A DNA stretch of 20,386 nucleotides from JBCFBK01 sp039679975 (GTDB lineage Bacteria; Bacteroidota; Bacteroidia; Bacteroidales; Prolixibacteraceae), in contig JBDKTZ010000072.1 of NCBI GenBank assembly GCA_039679975.1, positions 1 to 20,386 of the forward strand, in the 5' to 3' direction. Position 1 is the first letter of the stretch. Every line of letters begins with the position of its first letter. Shown piece by piece: positions 1-7,455 of the stretch. The translations under genes and the position numbers were made by a program. The notes beneath the pieces were generated by a model. That model was not told the DNA's origin. It did not search any database and saw only the letters and a list, made by a program, of their open reading frames with translations.

Positions 1-826
1 CGATCTCCTGAAGGTAGGCGGCTTCGCGCTCTTCGGGTGTTGCCAGCTTATCATGAGTGGGCGCCACCGAGATCATGCATCTTACTCCGTCGGCGTGAAG
101 CATTTCCACGATCTTTTCGTTTTCCGGGTTAATCGACGGACCGACATAGGCGATCATCCGGTTCCAGGGAACACCCGAAATCTTCATGTCTTCATACTCC
201 TTCATGGTACGGCAGAAAGCTGAGAACTGAACCCCCGGCAAACGGTCATAATAATACCGGGCCTGAGCTCCTGTGTGAACCGTCAGCATCACGTGGTCTT
301 CAGCATCCATTTTTTTGATCAGCTCAGCAATCATATCCATCGGAACATCTTTTTTATCCAGATTCACTATGGTTTTCCCCCTGCTCCACCCGATCACACT
401 GTCGAGCCGGGGAATTAAATACGGGGTTTCATTTCCCTCGTGATCCTTCAGCCTGACCTTTTGGAGTTCTTCCCATGTATAATCGGAAAGCTTGCCTGTT
501 CCGGTGGTCGTGCGCTCAAGCGTCGCGTCATGCAACAGGACGATGACACTGTCTTTGGTCAGGCGCGGGTCGATCTCAAAAAAAGCGGGCATTTTACCTA
601 AAATATGCGCGAAGCCTTCCCTGCTGTTTTCCGGAAATCCTTCTTCAATTCCTCCCCGGTGCCCGCTGACCAGGATCGAGCTGTCACCGGAGTACCGGAA
701 TGGCGCCTGTAGATCCTTCTTCTGCGGAGCAGAAGTTTGTGCTGTTTGTATAGACTGATCGCAAGCCCAGACAACTGTCATAAATGATAATGCGATTGCC
801 GTCCGATAAATAGATGATTTATTCAT
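1..826 (-). CDS. Glycerophosphodiester phosphodiesterase lipoprotein (GlpQ/UgpQ-like), C-terminus beyond the window
   Basis: The frame opens with ATG at 826 and stays open to the left edge, giving 275 residues with the C-terminus missing. A lipoprotein signal ends in VWAC with Cys22, so the protein is probably lipid-anchored in the envelope. The GDPD signature follows: H56-R57-G58, P65-E66-N67, E84-I-D86 and H99-D100, matching the two catalytic histidines and acidic metal ligands of the GDPD family. The family hydrolyses glycerophosphodiesters to glycerol phosphate and an alcohol. The gene lies downstream of a GlpT-like antiporter on the same strand, after a 157-bp gap holding short repeats; E. 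coli glpTQ has the same order. Family assignment is firm. The exact substrate (glycerophosphoryl headgroup, teichoic-acid fragment or another phosphodiester) is inference. Confidence 0.93.
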   Translation of the reverse strand, partial: MNKSSIYRTAIALSFMTVVWACDQSIQTAQTSAPQKKDLQAPFRYSGDSSILVSGHRGGIEEGFPENSREGFAHILGKMPAFFEIDPRLTKDSVIVLLHDATLERTTTGTGKLSDYTWEELQKVRLKDHEGNETPYLIPRLDSVIGWSRGKTIVNLDKKDVPMDMIAELIKKMDAEDHVMLTVHTGAQARYYYDRLPGVQFSAFCRTMKEYEDMKISGVPWNRMIAYVGPSINPENEKIVEMLHADGVRCMISVAPTHDKLATPEEREAAYLQEI

Positions 827-867
827 ATTATAGATTAATGATTAACGACCGAAGAAATTTATTAGCA

Positions 868-895
868 TATAAGTTATTGATTTATAAGTTATTGA
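868..895. repeat. 13-bp direct repeat upstream of the GDPD gene
   Basis: TATAAGTTATTGA occurs at 868-880 and again at 883-895, a 15-bp period with two bases between the copies. It lies 42-69 bp upstream of the GDPD start codon, in the AT-rich part of the only sizeable gap in the downstream operon. It could be a regulatory direct repeat or simple slippage; nothing in the sequence decides between them. Confidence 0.7.
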
Positions 896-897
896 AA

Positions 898-1006
898 TCA
901 CGACTCGTTACTCACTACTCGTGACTTCTCCTGTCTTGTGTCTTGATACTTGTGTCTTGTGTCTACTTTTTGCGTCTTCGCGTTTAAACTCTCTTTGTGT
1001 CTTTGC
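898..1006. repeat. Cluster of short degenerate repeats overlapping the 3' end of the GlpT-like gene
   Basis: Three kinds of short repeat sit side by side. TCACGA (898-903) and TCGTGA (919-924) form an inverted pair with further ACTCGT units between and beside them. CTTGTGTCTTG occurs at 935-945 and 949-959, a 14-bp period. TTTGCGTCTTCGC (969-981) and TTTGTGTCTTTGC (994-1006) are diverged copies 25 bp apart. The last copy lies inside the transporter gene and encodes part of its final residues (KDTKRV). This looks like a low-complexity interspersed repeat patch rather than a regulatory site or a CRISPR. No open frame that would suggest an insertion sequence is present. Confidence 0.65.
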
Positions 1007-2339
1007 CTTCAGTCTGACTTTTAATATAACCGGCATTCCAGGTAAATGCAAAGAACAGAGTTGCCAGCACCCCCGCACCCACCAGTGTGAGAAAGCCCAT
1101 CTGCCATCCACCTTTGGTGACGATCACGCCAAGTCCCCAGCCCGACAAAACGGTGCTCAGATACCCAAACAGGCCGGTGATTCCAATGGCTGTTGCAGCA
1201 GCGCGTTTGGTCCCCAGATTCGCCGCGATAATTCCCACCAGCGCCTGCGGCCCGTAAATAAAGAAGCCGATCACGCAAAGCAATCCCCCGTAAAAGAAGG
1301 GAGATTCAGCCGGCAACTTCCAGAACAGGAACACGGCAAGGGTGCAGATCAGCATATAGATCAGGGCTGCACGGCCTCCGCGCCCCTTAAAAACCTTATC
1401 CATCATCCATCCGCTTGTGAGCATCCCTAACACGCCAAAACCTTCATAACCGGCAACCAGCCAGCCTGCTTTCTGAAGCTCCACCCCTTTCATTTCGGTC
1501 AGGAAAGTCGGCCCCCAATCCAGAATCGAATAACGGATGGTATATAAAAATAAATTGGCCAGACAAAGAAACCAGATGACAGGGTTCCCGAACACTTTCC
1601 TGCGTACAAATTGCTTGAAATTTAATTCGTCTGTGTGTTCCGATTCGTCGGTTTCCGGCAGCTCATTCCGGTAAGTTTCAACGGGCGGCAGTCCAAGTGA
1701 TTCCGGTTTATCTCTCAGCCGGTTCAGCACAAACAAAGCACCTAAAAAGGCCAGGGCTGCCGGAACAATAAAACAGTACCGCCAGTCGTAAACAACCAGG
1801 AAACTGTTCAGAACAAGCACCAGGGCAGCACCGAGCGAATGGGAAGTATTCCACAGCGAAAATTTCACCCCGCGTTCGCGGGCCGAGAACCAGTTGGTCA
1901 GGCTGTTTGCGCACGGAGGAAAACCCATTCCCTGAAACCAGCCGTTCAGCAGCCAAAAAATGCCGAATGCAATCACCCCGCTGCTCAGCCCGAACAGCAG
2001 GCTCATCGTGGCCGAGAGCATCAACCCCAGGGCCATGAAATAGCGAGGGTTCGTGCGGTCGCCCCAAAAGCCGTTCACAAACTTCGAAACACCATACAAT
2101 ACTCCGTGCAGTGTTAAAAACAAGCCAAGTTCTGCCTTCGTAATTCCCAGATCGGCTTCAATAGCCGGCATGGCAATCGAAATGTTCTTGCGGACAAAAT
2201 AGAACATGATATAACCAATCATGGTCGTATACATGATCCTTGTTCGCCAGTAACGGTATTGCCTGTTCAGTTCTGCAGAATCAGCAGCCGAAGGTTCCTT
2301 CGCTGCGGCTGGCTTTAAAAAATTGAAGATCGTGGTCAT
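984..2339 (-). CDS. MFS organophosphate:phosphate antiporter, GlpT/UhpC-like
   Basis: This 451-residue inner-membrane protein is a twelve-helix MFS carrier of the organophosphate:phosphate antiporter family. R50-K51 in the first helix (YFVRKN), GWFQGMGFPP at about 133-142, H167 in WNTSHSLG and R269 in helix 7 match the phosphate-binding arginines and histidine known from GlpT. GlpT imports glycerol-3-phosphate in exchange for phosphate; UhpT/UhpC handle or sense hexose phosphate. The neighbouring GDPD and glycerol-1-phosphate dehydrogenase favour a glycerol phosphate, but the sequence alone does not fix the substrate. The gene lies 75 bp downstream of the HAD phosphatase, with no convincing promoter in that gap. 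The last few codons fall in a repeat patch, so the C-terminal tail may not be ancestral. Confidence 0.9.
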   Translation of the reverse strand: MTTIFNFLKPAAAKEPSAADSAELNRQYRYWRTRIMYTTMIGYIMFYFVRKNISIAMPAIEADLGITKAELGLFLTLHGVLYGVSKFVNGFWGDRTNPRYFMALGLMLSATMSLLFGLSSGVIAFGIFWLLNGWFQGMGFPPCANSLTNWFSARERGVKFSLWNTSHSLGAALVLVLNSFLVVYDWRYCFIVPAALAFLGALFVLNRLRDKPESLGLPPVETYRNELPETDESEHTDELNFKQFVRRKVFGNPVIWFLCLANLFLYTIRYSILDWGPTFLTEMKGVELQKAGWLVAGYEGFGVLGMLTSGWMMDKVFKGRGGRAALIYMLICTLAVFLFWKLPAESPFFYGGLLCVIGFFIYGPQALVGIIAANLGTKRAAATAIGITGLFGYLSTVLSGWGLGVIVTKGGWQMGFLTLVGAGVLATLFFAFTWNAGYIKSQTEGKDTKRV

Positions 2340-2414
2340 CAGATAAAGTTAAGATCTCTGGTTTAGTATGATTCAAATTTGTGAAAACTTCAGATAAAAC
2401 AGAAACTGCCGGAT

Positions 2415-3305
2415 TTAATTTACCACTTTCCCGGCTTCAGCGCGCGACTGAGCCAAAAGTTCCCCAAAGCTCTCGATACTGTCGGTGACAATGTCAGGCA
2501 AAAATCCGGCTGCATCCACATCCTCCAGCGTTGATTCGCCGGAAAGGACCAGGACACCCAGGGCATTCGCCCGTTGCGCCATCAGCAGATCAGTATAGAT
2601 CCGATCGCCCACCATGGCGATTTCGTCCTGTTTCAAGCCGTTGCCCCTTTTGATCCCCTGCAGCATCTCGGGATCGGGCTTTCCCAATACCACATCCGGT
2701 ACCCGCCCGGTGGCCTTTTCCAGGGCCGCACAAATTGAACCGCAATCGACCAGCACAACAGGCTGATCAGTCGGGCATACGTAGTCCGGATTGGTAGCCA
2801 GGTAAAGCTTTTTTTTTCGGATCCACCAGGCAGCACGGGTCAGCCTGGCGTAAGACAAAGCCGGATCAAAACCAATGACAACTGCATCAGGTTCGTCATC
2901 AGGATTATCGGCGGCAGACAAAAATCCTGCCTGTTCAAATTCACCGATCATACTGGAGGTACCCACGAAAAAGATCTTCCTTATGTCCGGATGATGGCCG
3001 GCCAAATAAGAAATGGTAGCATGCGCCGAAGTATAAATTTCACCCGCCGATATCGTTAATCCCATCTTCTCCAGATGCAACAGGTAATCGCTCGTGCTTT
3101 TGGATGGATTGTTGGTGAGAAACGAATAGCTGATACCCATCTCATCCAGGTTCTTTAAAAAAATCTTTGTATAAGGAAATAATGTGTCTCCGTTATAAAT
3201 CGTCCCATCCATGTCCAAAGCAACATGTTTTACCTTCCTAAGCCTCTCAAACATCATCTCTTTATCTTTAAATGCGGTAACATATACCGTCGAATCTGTG
3301 ATCAT
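2415..3305 (-). CDS. HAD-superfamily IIA phosphatase (NagD/AraL-like)
   Basis: This is a cytoplasmic HAD phosphatase with a C2-type cap. Numbered from the upstream ATG at 3329, motif I is D39-M-D41-G-T, motif II T72-N-N, motif III K217 in GKPDP, and motif IV G241-D242-R with D247. All catalytic residues are present, so it should be active. Relatives (NagD, AraL, mammalian PGP) dephosphorylate small sugar or glycerol phosphates and 2-phosphoglycolate. I prefer the ATG at 3305 (protein beginning MITDS, 296 residues), which leaves 2 bp after the dehydrogenase stop, the same spacing as at the previous junction. The ATG at 3329 would overlap the dehydrogenase by 22 bp and is not excluded. Pairing with a G1P dehydrogenase recalls araL-araM of Bacillus subtilis. 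The true substrate is unknown. Confidence 0.9.
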   Translation of the reverse strand: MITDSTVYVTAFKDKEMMFERLRKVKHVALDMDGTIYNGDTLFPYTKIFLKNLDEMGISYSFLTNNPSKSTSDYLLHLEKMGLTISAGEIYTSAHATISYLAGHHPDIRKIFFVGTSSMIGEFEQAGFLSAADNPDDEPDAVVIGFDPALSYARLTRAAWWIRKKKLYLATNPDYVCPTDQPVVLVDCGSICAALEKATGRVPDVVLGKPDPEMLQGIKRGNGLKQDEIAMVGDRIYTDLLMAQRANALGVLVLSGESTLEDVDAAGFLPDIVTDSIESFGELLAQSRAEAGKVVN

Positions 3306-3307
3306 TG

Positions 3308-4621
3308 CTAAAACATCTGGTTCAACCATTCTTCAAAATAATCTGTCCGCACAGCCAGATCCAGAATGGTAAACCGGGACCGGATGTACTGAGCTCTTAT
3401 AAACGAAGCCCGCATTCTTTCTTTTGAAATGCCGATCTCTTCCGGATCGACAGGTGCACCGACCAGCTTCAGCCTTTCTCTGACTTCGGCCGAGGGTACT
3501 AATTGAGAAGCCAGCCGTCCGGCGATTGGTCCCCAGTTTTGTTTCAGTTTACCCAGTTGTGCGGCCAGCTCATCCCTGCTAATGTATTTTGCCCGCGATT
3601 GTCTTATCGCGGTATCAACAAAATCAGTGTCGGCAAACATGAGGCGGATCCGGCCTTCGAGTGTTTCCCACTCAGGCCATCGCGCGCAAACAGAAGCAAT
3701 ATCAAGTTGATCCACCGGCGTCTGCAACATTTTCTCATAAAGCCTTGTCACTGCCAGCGTGGCGATTCCCACCTGAAATCCGTGCGCCGGCATTTCTCCT
3801 TGATAGGTATGATGCTCCATGTTCCACAAATGGGAGAACTGGTGTTCTGCTCCCGAAGCCGGCCGGCTCGACTGCGCCCACTGCATCGCAAAGCCCCCCA
3901 AAATCAGCCCGTCGACCAATGGGGCTACCGCTTTCGTCCTTCCTTCCCTGGCCCCCCGGGGATCAGCCAGCGCAGCTTTAAGTCCGTCCTGAACAATTGA
4001 CCAGGCACACTGATCGATCGTCTCCACATCCAGTGCATCTGCCAGAATCCAGTCCGCTCCCGCTGTAACCTTGGCAAAAAGATCGGCATAACCCGATGCT
4101 GTCATGGCTGCCGGAGCATTCCTGATAATCTCAATATCGGCAAATACAGCCTGCGGTGCCGGACACGAAAAGGTCTGCTTATTTCCTTCAGCCGTGATTG
4201 ATGCTCCGAAAGCGGTATAACCATCCATCGAAGCAGCCGTAGCTACACACATATACGGCCTGTTATTTCTGAAAGAAGACAGTTTTGTCAGGTCATTGAT
4301 GGTTCCCGATCCTACAGCTACCGGAATGGCATCATTTGTCTTTAACGCTTCATCAAGCAACAACACGTTTCCAAACTCAGCATAAGGCCTTTTCTCCGGG
4401 AAAACGAACGGCTCCGGTCCGGCAATACCAGACGACTGCAAGTCCAGGAAAACCCTTTTGCCGGCAACCTCAAAAGTAGTCTGATCACACACCACAATGG
4501 CCTTCTTGTCCGGGAACTGCTTTCTAAAAAATACCGGTAGTTCAGGCATAATACCATGCCCGATCTCCAGAGCCCTCGTGTCCCGGGCCGACTTTAACGC
4601 TTTTTGCAAATCAGCTCGCAT
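3308..4621 (-). CDS. egsA: sn-Glycerol-1-phosphate dehydrogenase (EgsA/AraM family)
   Basis: This 437-residue cytoplasmic enzyme belongs to the iron/zinc alcohol dehydrogenase-like glycerol-1-phosphate dehydrogenases, which interconvert glycerol-1-phosphate and dihydroxyacetone phosphate with NAD(P). Visible signatures are the nucleotide loop G104-S-G-T-I-N-D-L, the segment ATAASMDGYTAFGAS (127-141), and likely metal ligands D180 (SGYAD), H260 (GAEHQFSH) and H280 (AHGFQVG). Length suits the AraM group. The start at 4621 leaves 2 bp after the MFS stop, so the genes are probably translationally coupled. No glycerol-phosphate prenyl transferase is present in the window, so oxidation of imported or released G1P is a more natural role here than ether-lipid synthesis; that is inference. 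Activity on another polyol phosphate is possible. Confidence 0.92.
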   Translation of the reverse strand: MRADLQKALKSARDTRALEIGHGIMPELPVFFRKQFPDKKAIVVCDQTTFEVAGKRVFLDLQSSGIAGPEPFVFPEKRPYAEFGNVLLLDEALKTNDAIPVAVGSGTINDLTKLSSFRNNRPYMCVATAASMDGYTAFGASITAEGNKQTFSCPAPQAVFADIEIIRNAPAAMTASGYADLFAKVTAGADWILADALDVETIDQCAWSIVQDGLKAALADPRGAREGRTKAVAPLVDGLILGGFAMQWAQSSRPASGAEHQFSHLWNMEHHTYQGEMPAHGFQVGIATLAVTRLYEKMLQTPVDQLDIASVCARWPEWETLEGRIRLMFADTDFVDTAIRQSRAKYISRDELAAQLGKLKQNWGPIAGRLASQLVPSAEVRERLKLVGAPVDPEEIGISKERMRASFIRAQYIRSRFTILDLAVRTDYFEEWLNQMF

Positions 4622-4623
4622 AA

Positions 4624-5874
4624 TTATTTTGTTACTGTTATTAAAACTTTTTCAGCATCAGGCAGGGTAATAAACTTAGTTAAAAATGCACTTACCACAT
4701 AGAGCCCTGCCAGGATCCAGATCACTCCTTCGCTTCCTGCCATTCCGTAAAACAATCCGACCAATGCAGGGCCTGCAAACACCGACAGCCCCGCCCCCAG
4801 GTTCAATACTGACATGGCAGCCCCCTTGTCTTCCCGTACAAGCGACGGGATAAGTGCCGATAAAGGCACATAGCCGGCAAGCATGGCACCCCAAAAGATG
4901 CCTGCGGAAATGACAATCCAGAAGCTTCCGGAAAACATCAACGGAGAATAATAGAACAGGAGTGTGCCAATTGCACATCCAATCCCGCCAAACCAAATCA
5001 CCGTATTTCGCCAGCCAACATGATCGCCCACGTAACCAAATATCAGGTTAAAAAGAATGTTACTCGTGAATATCGTTCCCCATATCTGCAGCCATTCGGT
5101 GGTGCTAAAGCCATGCTCCATCATATAAATAGGCAAAAACACAGGAAAGGCAAACTGAGCGGTTGTATTGATAATCCGTACTATTCCGCCCAGTAATATC
5201 TTGGGCTCATTTTTCATGATCGTGATACCTTTCATCAGCTCTTTGAACTTTGATTCCGTTCTGCTGCCATCAAACTGTGTAAACTTATTGATGACCAGGG
5301 CAAAAAAAGCGCCGGTCAGGGCCCATATAACCGAGGTCCACAGGGTATTGATATGCCCCATCCGGACAATGGCCCAACTGGAATAATAAGCGCCCAGTAC
5401 ATTCAGTCCGCCGGTAAAAACAAACCAAAACCAGCCCACTGCCCTTCCCAGCTGATGCTTAGGCGTACTATAGGCAATCCACACCAAAAATGAATACGCA
5501 AACAACGGATAGCCCAGGCCCCGAAATGCATAGGTGAGCAACATTACCGGATAGTTCAGATCCGGAATACCCAGACCTACAAAGCCAATTGTGCCCAGAA
5601 GGTACAGCAGCAATCCGCTAAACATGACCTTCCGCGCACCATAGGTCTCGGCCAGCACCCCTGAAAGCCAGGAAGAGAGCCCTATGGTAATGCCATATAC
5701 GGTGAACAACGCTGCTGACTCCTGAATACTCAGTCCGCGGTCAACCAGATAAGGGCTTAACCACCCCTGCTCAATGCCATCTCCCATCATGAAGATCAGA
5801 ATTCCCAGGTAACCCCATGAAAGGAACTGAAATGACTTCGTATTCCCCAAAAGGATTTGTCTGACTGTTTGCAT
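4624..5874 (-). CDS. MFS transporter, polyol-permease-like (RbtT/DalT-type)
   Basis: This is a 416-residue membrane protein with about twelve hydrophobic segments. The N-terminal region (GDGIEQGWLSPYLVDRG, about 31-47) and an MFS A-motif-like loop (GVLAETYGARKVMF, about 72-85) resemble the polyol permease group of the major facilitator superfamily, whose characterised members take up ribitol or D-arabinitol. That family resemblance is from memory of the motif, so substrate specificity is tentative; free glycerol, ribitol or another alditol would all fit. It is the first gene after a promoter with a near-perfect Bacteroidota consensus (5922-5952) and two TTTCGTTTTAA boxes. It is followed 2 bp later by the G1P dehydrogenase, so import and phosphate-polyol metabolism are made together. 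Confidence 0.8.
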   Translation of the reverse strand: MQTVRQILLGNTKSFQFLSWGYLGILIFMMGDGIEQGWLSPYLVDRGLSIQESAALFTVYGITIGLSSWLSGVLAETYGARKVMFSGLLLYLLGTIGFVGLGIPDLNYPVMLLTYAFRGLGYPLFAYSFLVWIAYSTPKHQLGRAVGWFWFVFTGGLNVLGAYYSSWAIVRMGHINTLWTSVIWALTGAFFALVINKFTQFDGSRTESKFKELMKGITIMKNEPKILLGGIVRIINTTAQFAFPVFLPIYMMEHGFSTTEWLQIWGTIFTSNILFNLIFGYVGDHVGWRNTVIWFGGIGCAIGTLLFYYSPLMFSGSFWIVISAGIFWGAMLAGYVPLSALIPSLVREDKGAAMSVLNLGAGLSVFAGPALVGLFYGMAGSEGVIWILAGLYVVSAFLTKFITLPDAEKVLITVTK

Positions 5875-5902
5875 TATTTATTCAATTTAGTTTTTATCTT
5901 TT

Positions 5903-5911
5903 CAAAACGAT
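5903..5911. promoter_or_regulatory. Inverted near-copy of the TTTCGTTTTG box
   Basis: CAAAACGAT on the plus strand reads ATCGTTTTG on the transcribed strand, one mismatch from the TTTCGTTTTG box. It lies 11 bp beyond the -7 element of the polyol operon promoter, just after the expected transcription start. It is in the opposite orientation to the two perfect boxes upstream. It could be an auxiliary half-site; a chance match in AT-rich DNA is quite possible. Confidence 0.35.
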
Positions 5912-5921
5912 AGTATTCCCA

Positions 5922-5952
5922 CAAACATATACAATTAAGCAATAAAAAACAA
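5922..5952 (-). promoter_or_regulatory. Bacteroidota-type promoter of the polyol/G1P operon
   Basis: On the minus strand TTG (5952-5950) is followed after exactly 20 bases by TATGTTTG (5929-5922), a full match to the TTG-N19-21-TAnnTTTG consensus of the Bacteroidota primary sigma factor. Transcription should start near 5915, leaving a leader of about 40 bases before the ATG at 5874. It separates the polyol/G1P/GlpT/GDPD half from the SusCD half. Because no terminator is visible after 6014, readthrough from upstream is also likely. Confidence 0.72.
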
Positions 5953-5970
5953 TTAGAAAATACATTATTA

Positions 5971-6002
5971 TTTCGTTTTAAGCATATATAGTTTCGTTTT
6001 AA
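5971..6002. promoter_or_regulatory. Two TTTCGTTTTAA boxes, putative DeoR-family operator
   Basis: TTTCGTTTTAA occurs perfectly at 5971-5981 and 5992-6002, start to start 21 bp, i.e. two helical turns. Both lie just upstream of the -33 element of the polyol operon promoter. The same 9-bp core occurs three times around the SusCD operon promoter. DeoR-family regulators such as AgaR are known to bind T-rich repeats containing TTTCGTTT, and a DeoR-family gene is the only regulator in this window, so it is the obvious candidate. Binding is inferred, not shown. Confidence 0.6.
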
Positions 6003-6013
6003 ATATTTTACGA

Positions 6014-7393
6014 CTACGAACGAAGGTAAGCTCCCTTTTCCCGCAATTCCTGTTGCAGTTTTGCGACATTGATTTTTACCGGAGTTACGCCATCACGGAC
6101 AGCCATTTTTGCTGCCCTTCCTGCAGCTTCGCCCATCGCCATACAGGGTGCCATAACACGGATAGCCGACATCGCTTCATGTGTGGTTGAAATACTCCTA
6201 CCCGCAACCAGCAGGTTATCTGCATGAAGAGGAACCAGTGAACGGTAGGGAATATCATAACAGTCGCCGCTCCACTCAAGCGTACAGTCTCCTCCCGAAG
6301 GATGATGAATATCTAACGGATAACTGGCCACGGCAATGGCATCTTCAAAACGGGCGCAGGAAAGAATATCTTCGCGGGTCATTACATACCTGCCTGTTAT
6401 ACGCCTGGTTTCACGAATACCCAGAAAAGGTGCTGTCCGCAGCATGCGGGCATGTTCGAAACCGGGAACATACCGGACAAGGTAATCGAATACATCACTG
6501 ATCTGCTTACGGGAAACAAATTCTCCCTCCGTCAGACTGGCCGGATCTGTTCCGTCTACACCATTTACCCGGGTCATGTTGATCCAGGCTTCTCCTTTTT
6601 TCAGGCCGGTGATCACGATAGTTCTCTCAGTTGGTAAAGAGAAACCATCGTCTTTTGCCTGTTGCATGAGATTTCTCAAACCCACAAGAATATACTGTCT
6701 GTTTTGACCAAAATACTCGGCTGGAATGAAATCGGTGAGGTAGGTCCGGGGTTCGTCTGCGATGCTTAGCCGAAGCTTTTCCGTATCGACATCTCCCAGG
6801 CTGAACATCAGCGTAGGAGGTTGCATTCCGCCCTTCTCGTTTCCCTTTTCACAAGGAACTCCCGCCCGGAACGCCACGTCAGCATCTCCGGTGCAATCGA
6901 TCACCACCTTAGCCAGAATGGCTTCCCGCCCCGCCTTGCTTTCGATGATCACTCCGTTCAAACGGTCATTGTCCATGATCACCCCGGCAAAAATGGTGTA
7001 TAACAAAACCTCCACTCCGCTTTCCCGAAGCATGTCGAATGCCACCAACTTCACCGCTTCGGGTTCCACCAGGGTAATTCCCATATGCAACGGACAAGGC
7101 CGGTGTTCACTTGCTGCGTCCTGCTCTCTTAGCCGGTCAATAAACTTCTGGGGCAACCCGGAGATGATCTGGTTTCCCTTTTGTCCCAGAAATCCAAGCA
7201 CAGGCAGGCCGATGGTCAGGTTTCCTCCCAAAAAGCTGCGGCTTTCGATCAACACAACCTTCAATCCGTCTTCTGCAGCTGCCTGCGCGGCGATAATACC
7301 CGAGGGCCCTCCTCCGACAACAAGCACATCGGCCTTTATTCTGACCGGAAGGTCTCTTGCCGGCTCCGTTATATACTTCACTTCTTTATCCAT
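6014..7393 (-). CDS. FAD-dependent oxidoreductase of unknown substrate (FAD_oxidored family)
   Basis: This 459-residue protein has an N-terminal Rossmann dinucleotide-binding motif, GGGPSG at 27-32, followed by an acidic residue at the end of the second strand (E50), as in FAD enzymes that bind the ribose. VVIDCTGDADVAFRAG in the middle and the C-terminal segment around AGRSISTTHEAMSAIRVMAPC are typical of the FAD-dependent oxidoreductase family often found in Bacteroidota and Planctomycetota carbohydrate loci. No signal peptide is visible, so it is probably cytoplasmic. It starts 62 bp after the phosphoesterase and is the last gene before the second promoter. It could oxidise an alcohol group of an imported polyol, sugar or cyclitol; the sequence does not identify the substrate. 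Confidence 0.85.
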   Translation of the reverse strand: MDKEVKYITEPARDLPVRIKADVLVVGGGPSGIIAAQAAAEDGLKVVLIESRSFLGGNLTIGLPVLGFLGQKGNQIISGLPQKFIDRLREQDAASEHRPCPLHMGITLVEPEAVKLVAFDMLRESGVEVLLYTIFAGVIMDNDRLNGVIIESKAGREAILAKVVIDCTGDADVAFRAGVPCEKGNEKGGMQPPTLMFSLGDVDTEKLRLSIADEPRTYLTDFIPAEYFGQNRQYILVGLRNLMQQAKDDGFSLPTERTIVITGLKKGEAWINMTRVNGVDGTDPASLTEGEFVSRKQISDVFDYLVRYVPGFEHARMLRTAPFLGIRETRRITGRYVMTREDILSCARFEDAIAVASYPLDIHHPSGGDCTLEWSGDCYDIPYRSLVPLHADNLLVAGRSISTTHEAMSAIRVMAPCMAMGEAAGRAAKMAVRDGVTPVKINVAKLQQELREKGAYLRS

Positions 7394-7455
7394 TTTTTAT
7401 ATCACTTTTGGTCATCTTTAATATTTCCCAGCCTTCCGTGTTAAGGATGTCGGCC

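Noticed and set aside
868..1006. CRISPR-like or IS-end interpretation of the repeats
   Set aside because: Units are short, differ in sequence and spacing, have no regular spacers, and there is no cas gene or transposase nearby.
921..1430. 169-residue plus-strand open frame starting in the repeat patch
   Set aside because: It is antisense to the GlpT-like gene and its N-terminus is read from low-complexity repeats.
2340..2414. Possible promoter before the GlpT-like gene (CAAATTTG at 2374-2381)
   Set aside because: It lacks the TA of TAnnTTTG and has no well-placed -33 element. Operon readthrough explains expression.
3308..4621. Archaeal-type ether-lipid biosynthesis
   Set aside because: G1P dehydrogenase alone suggested it, but no prenyl transferase or other lipid gene is in the window and all neighbours are uptake or phosphoester-cleaving proteins.
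6762..7421. 219-residue open frame on the plus strand
   Set aside because: It lies wholly opposite the FAD oxidoreductase, is rich in Ser/Pro/Thr from antisense codons, and has no recognisable domain or promoter.
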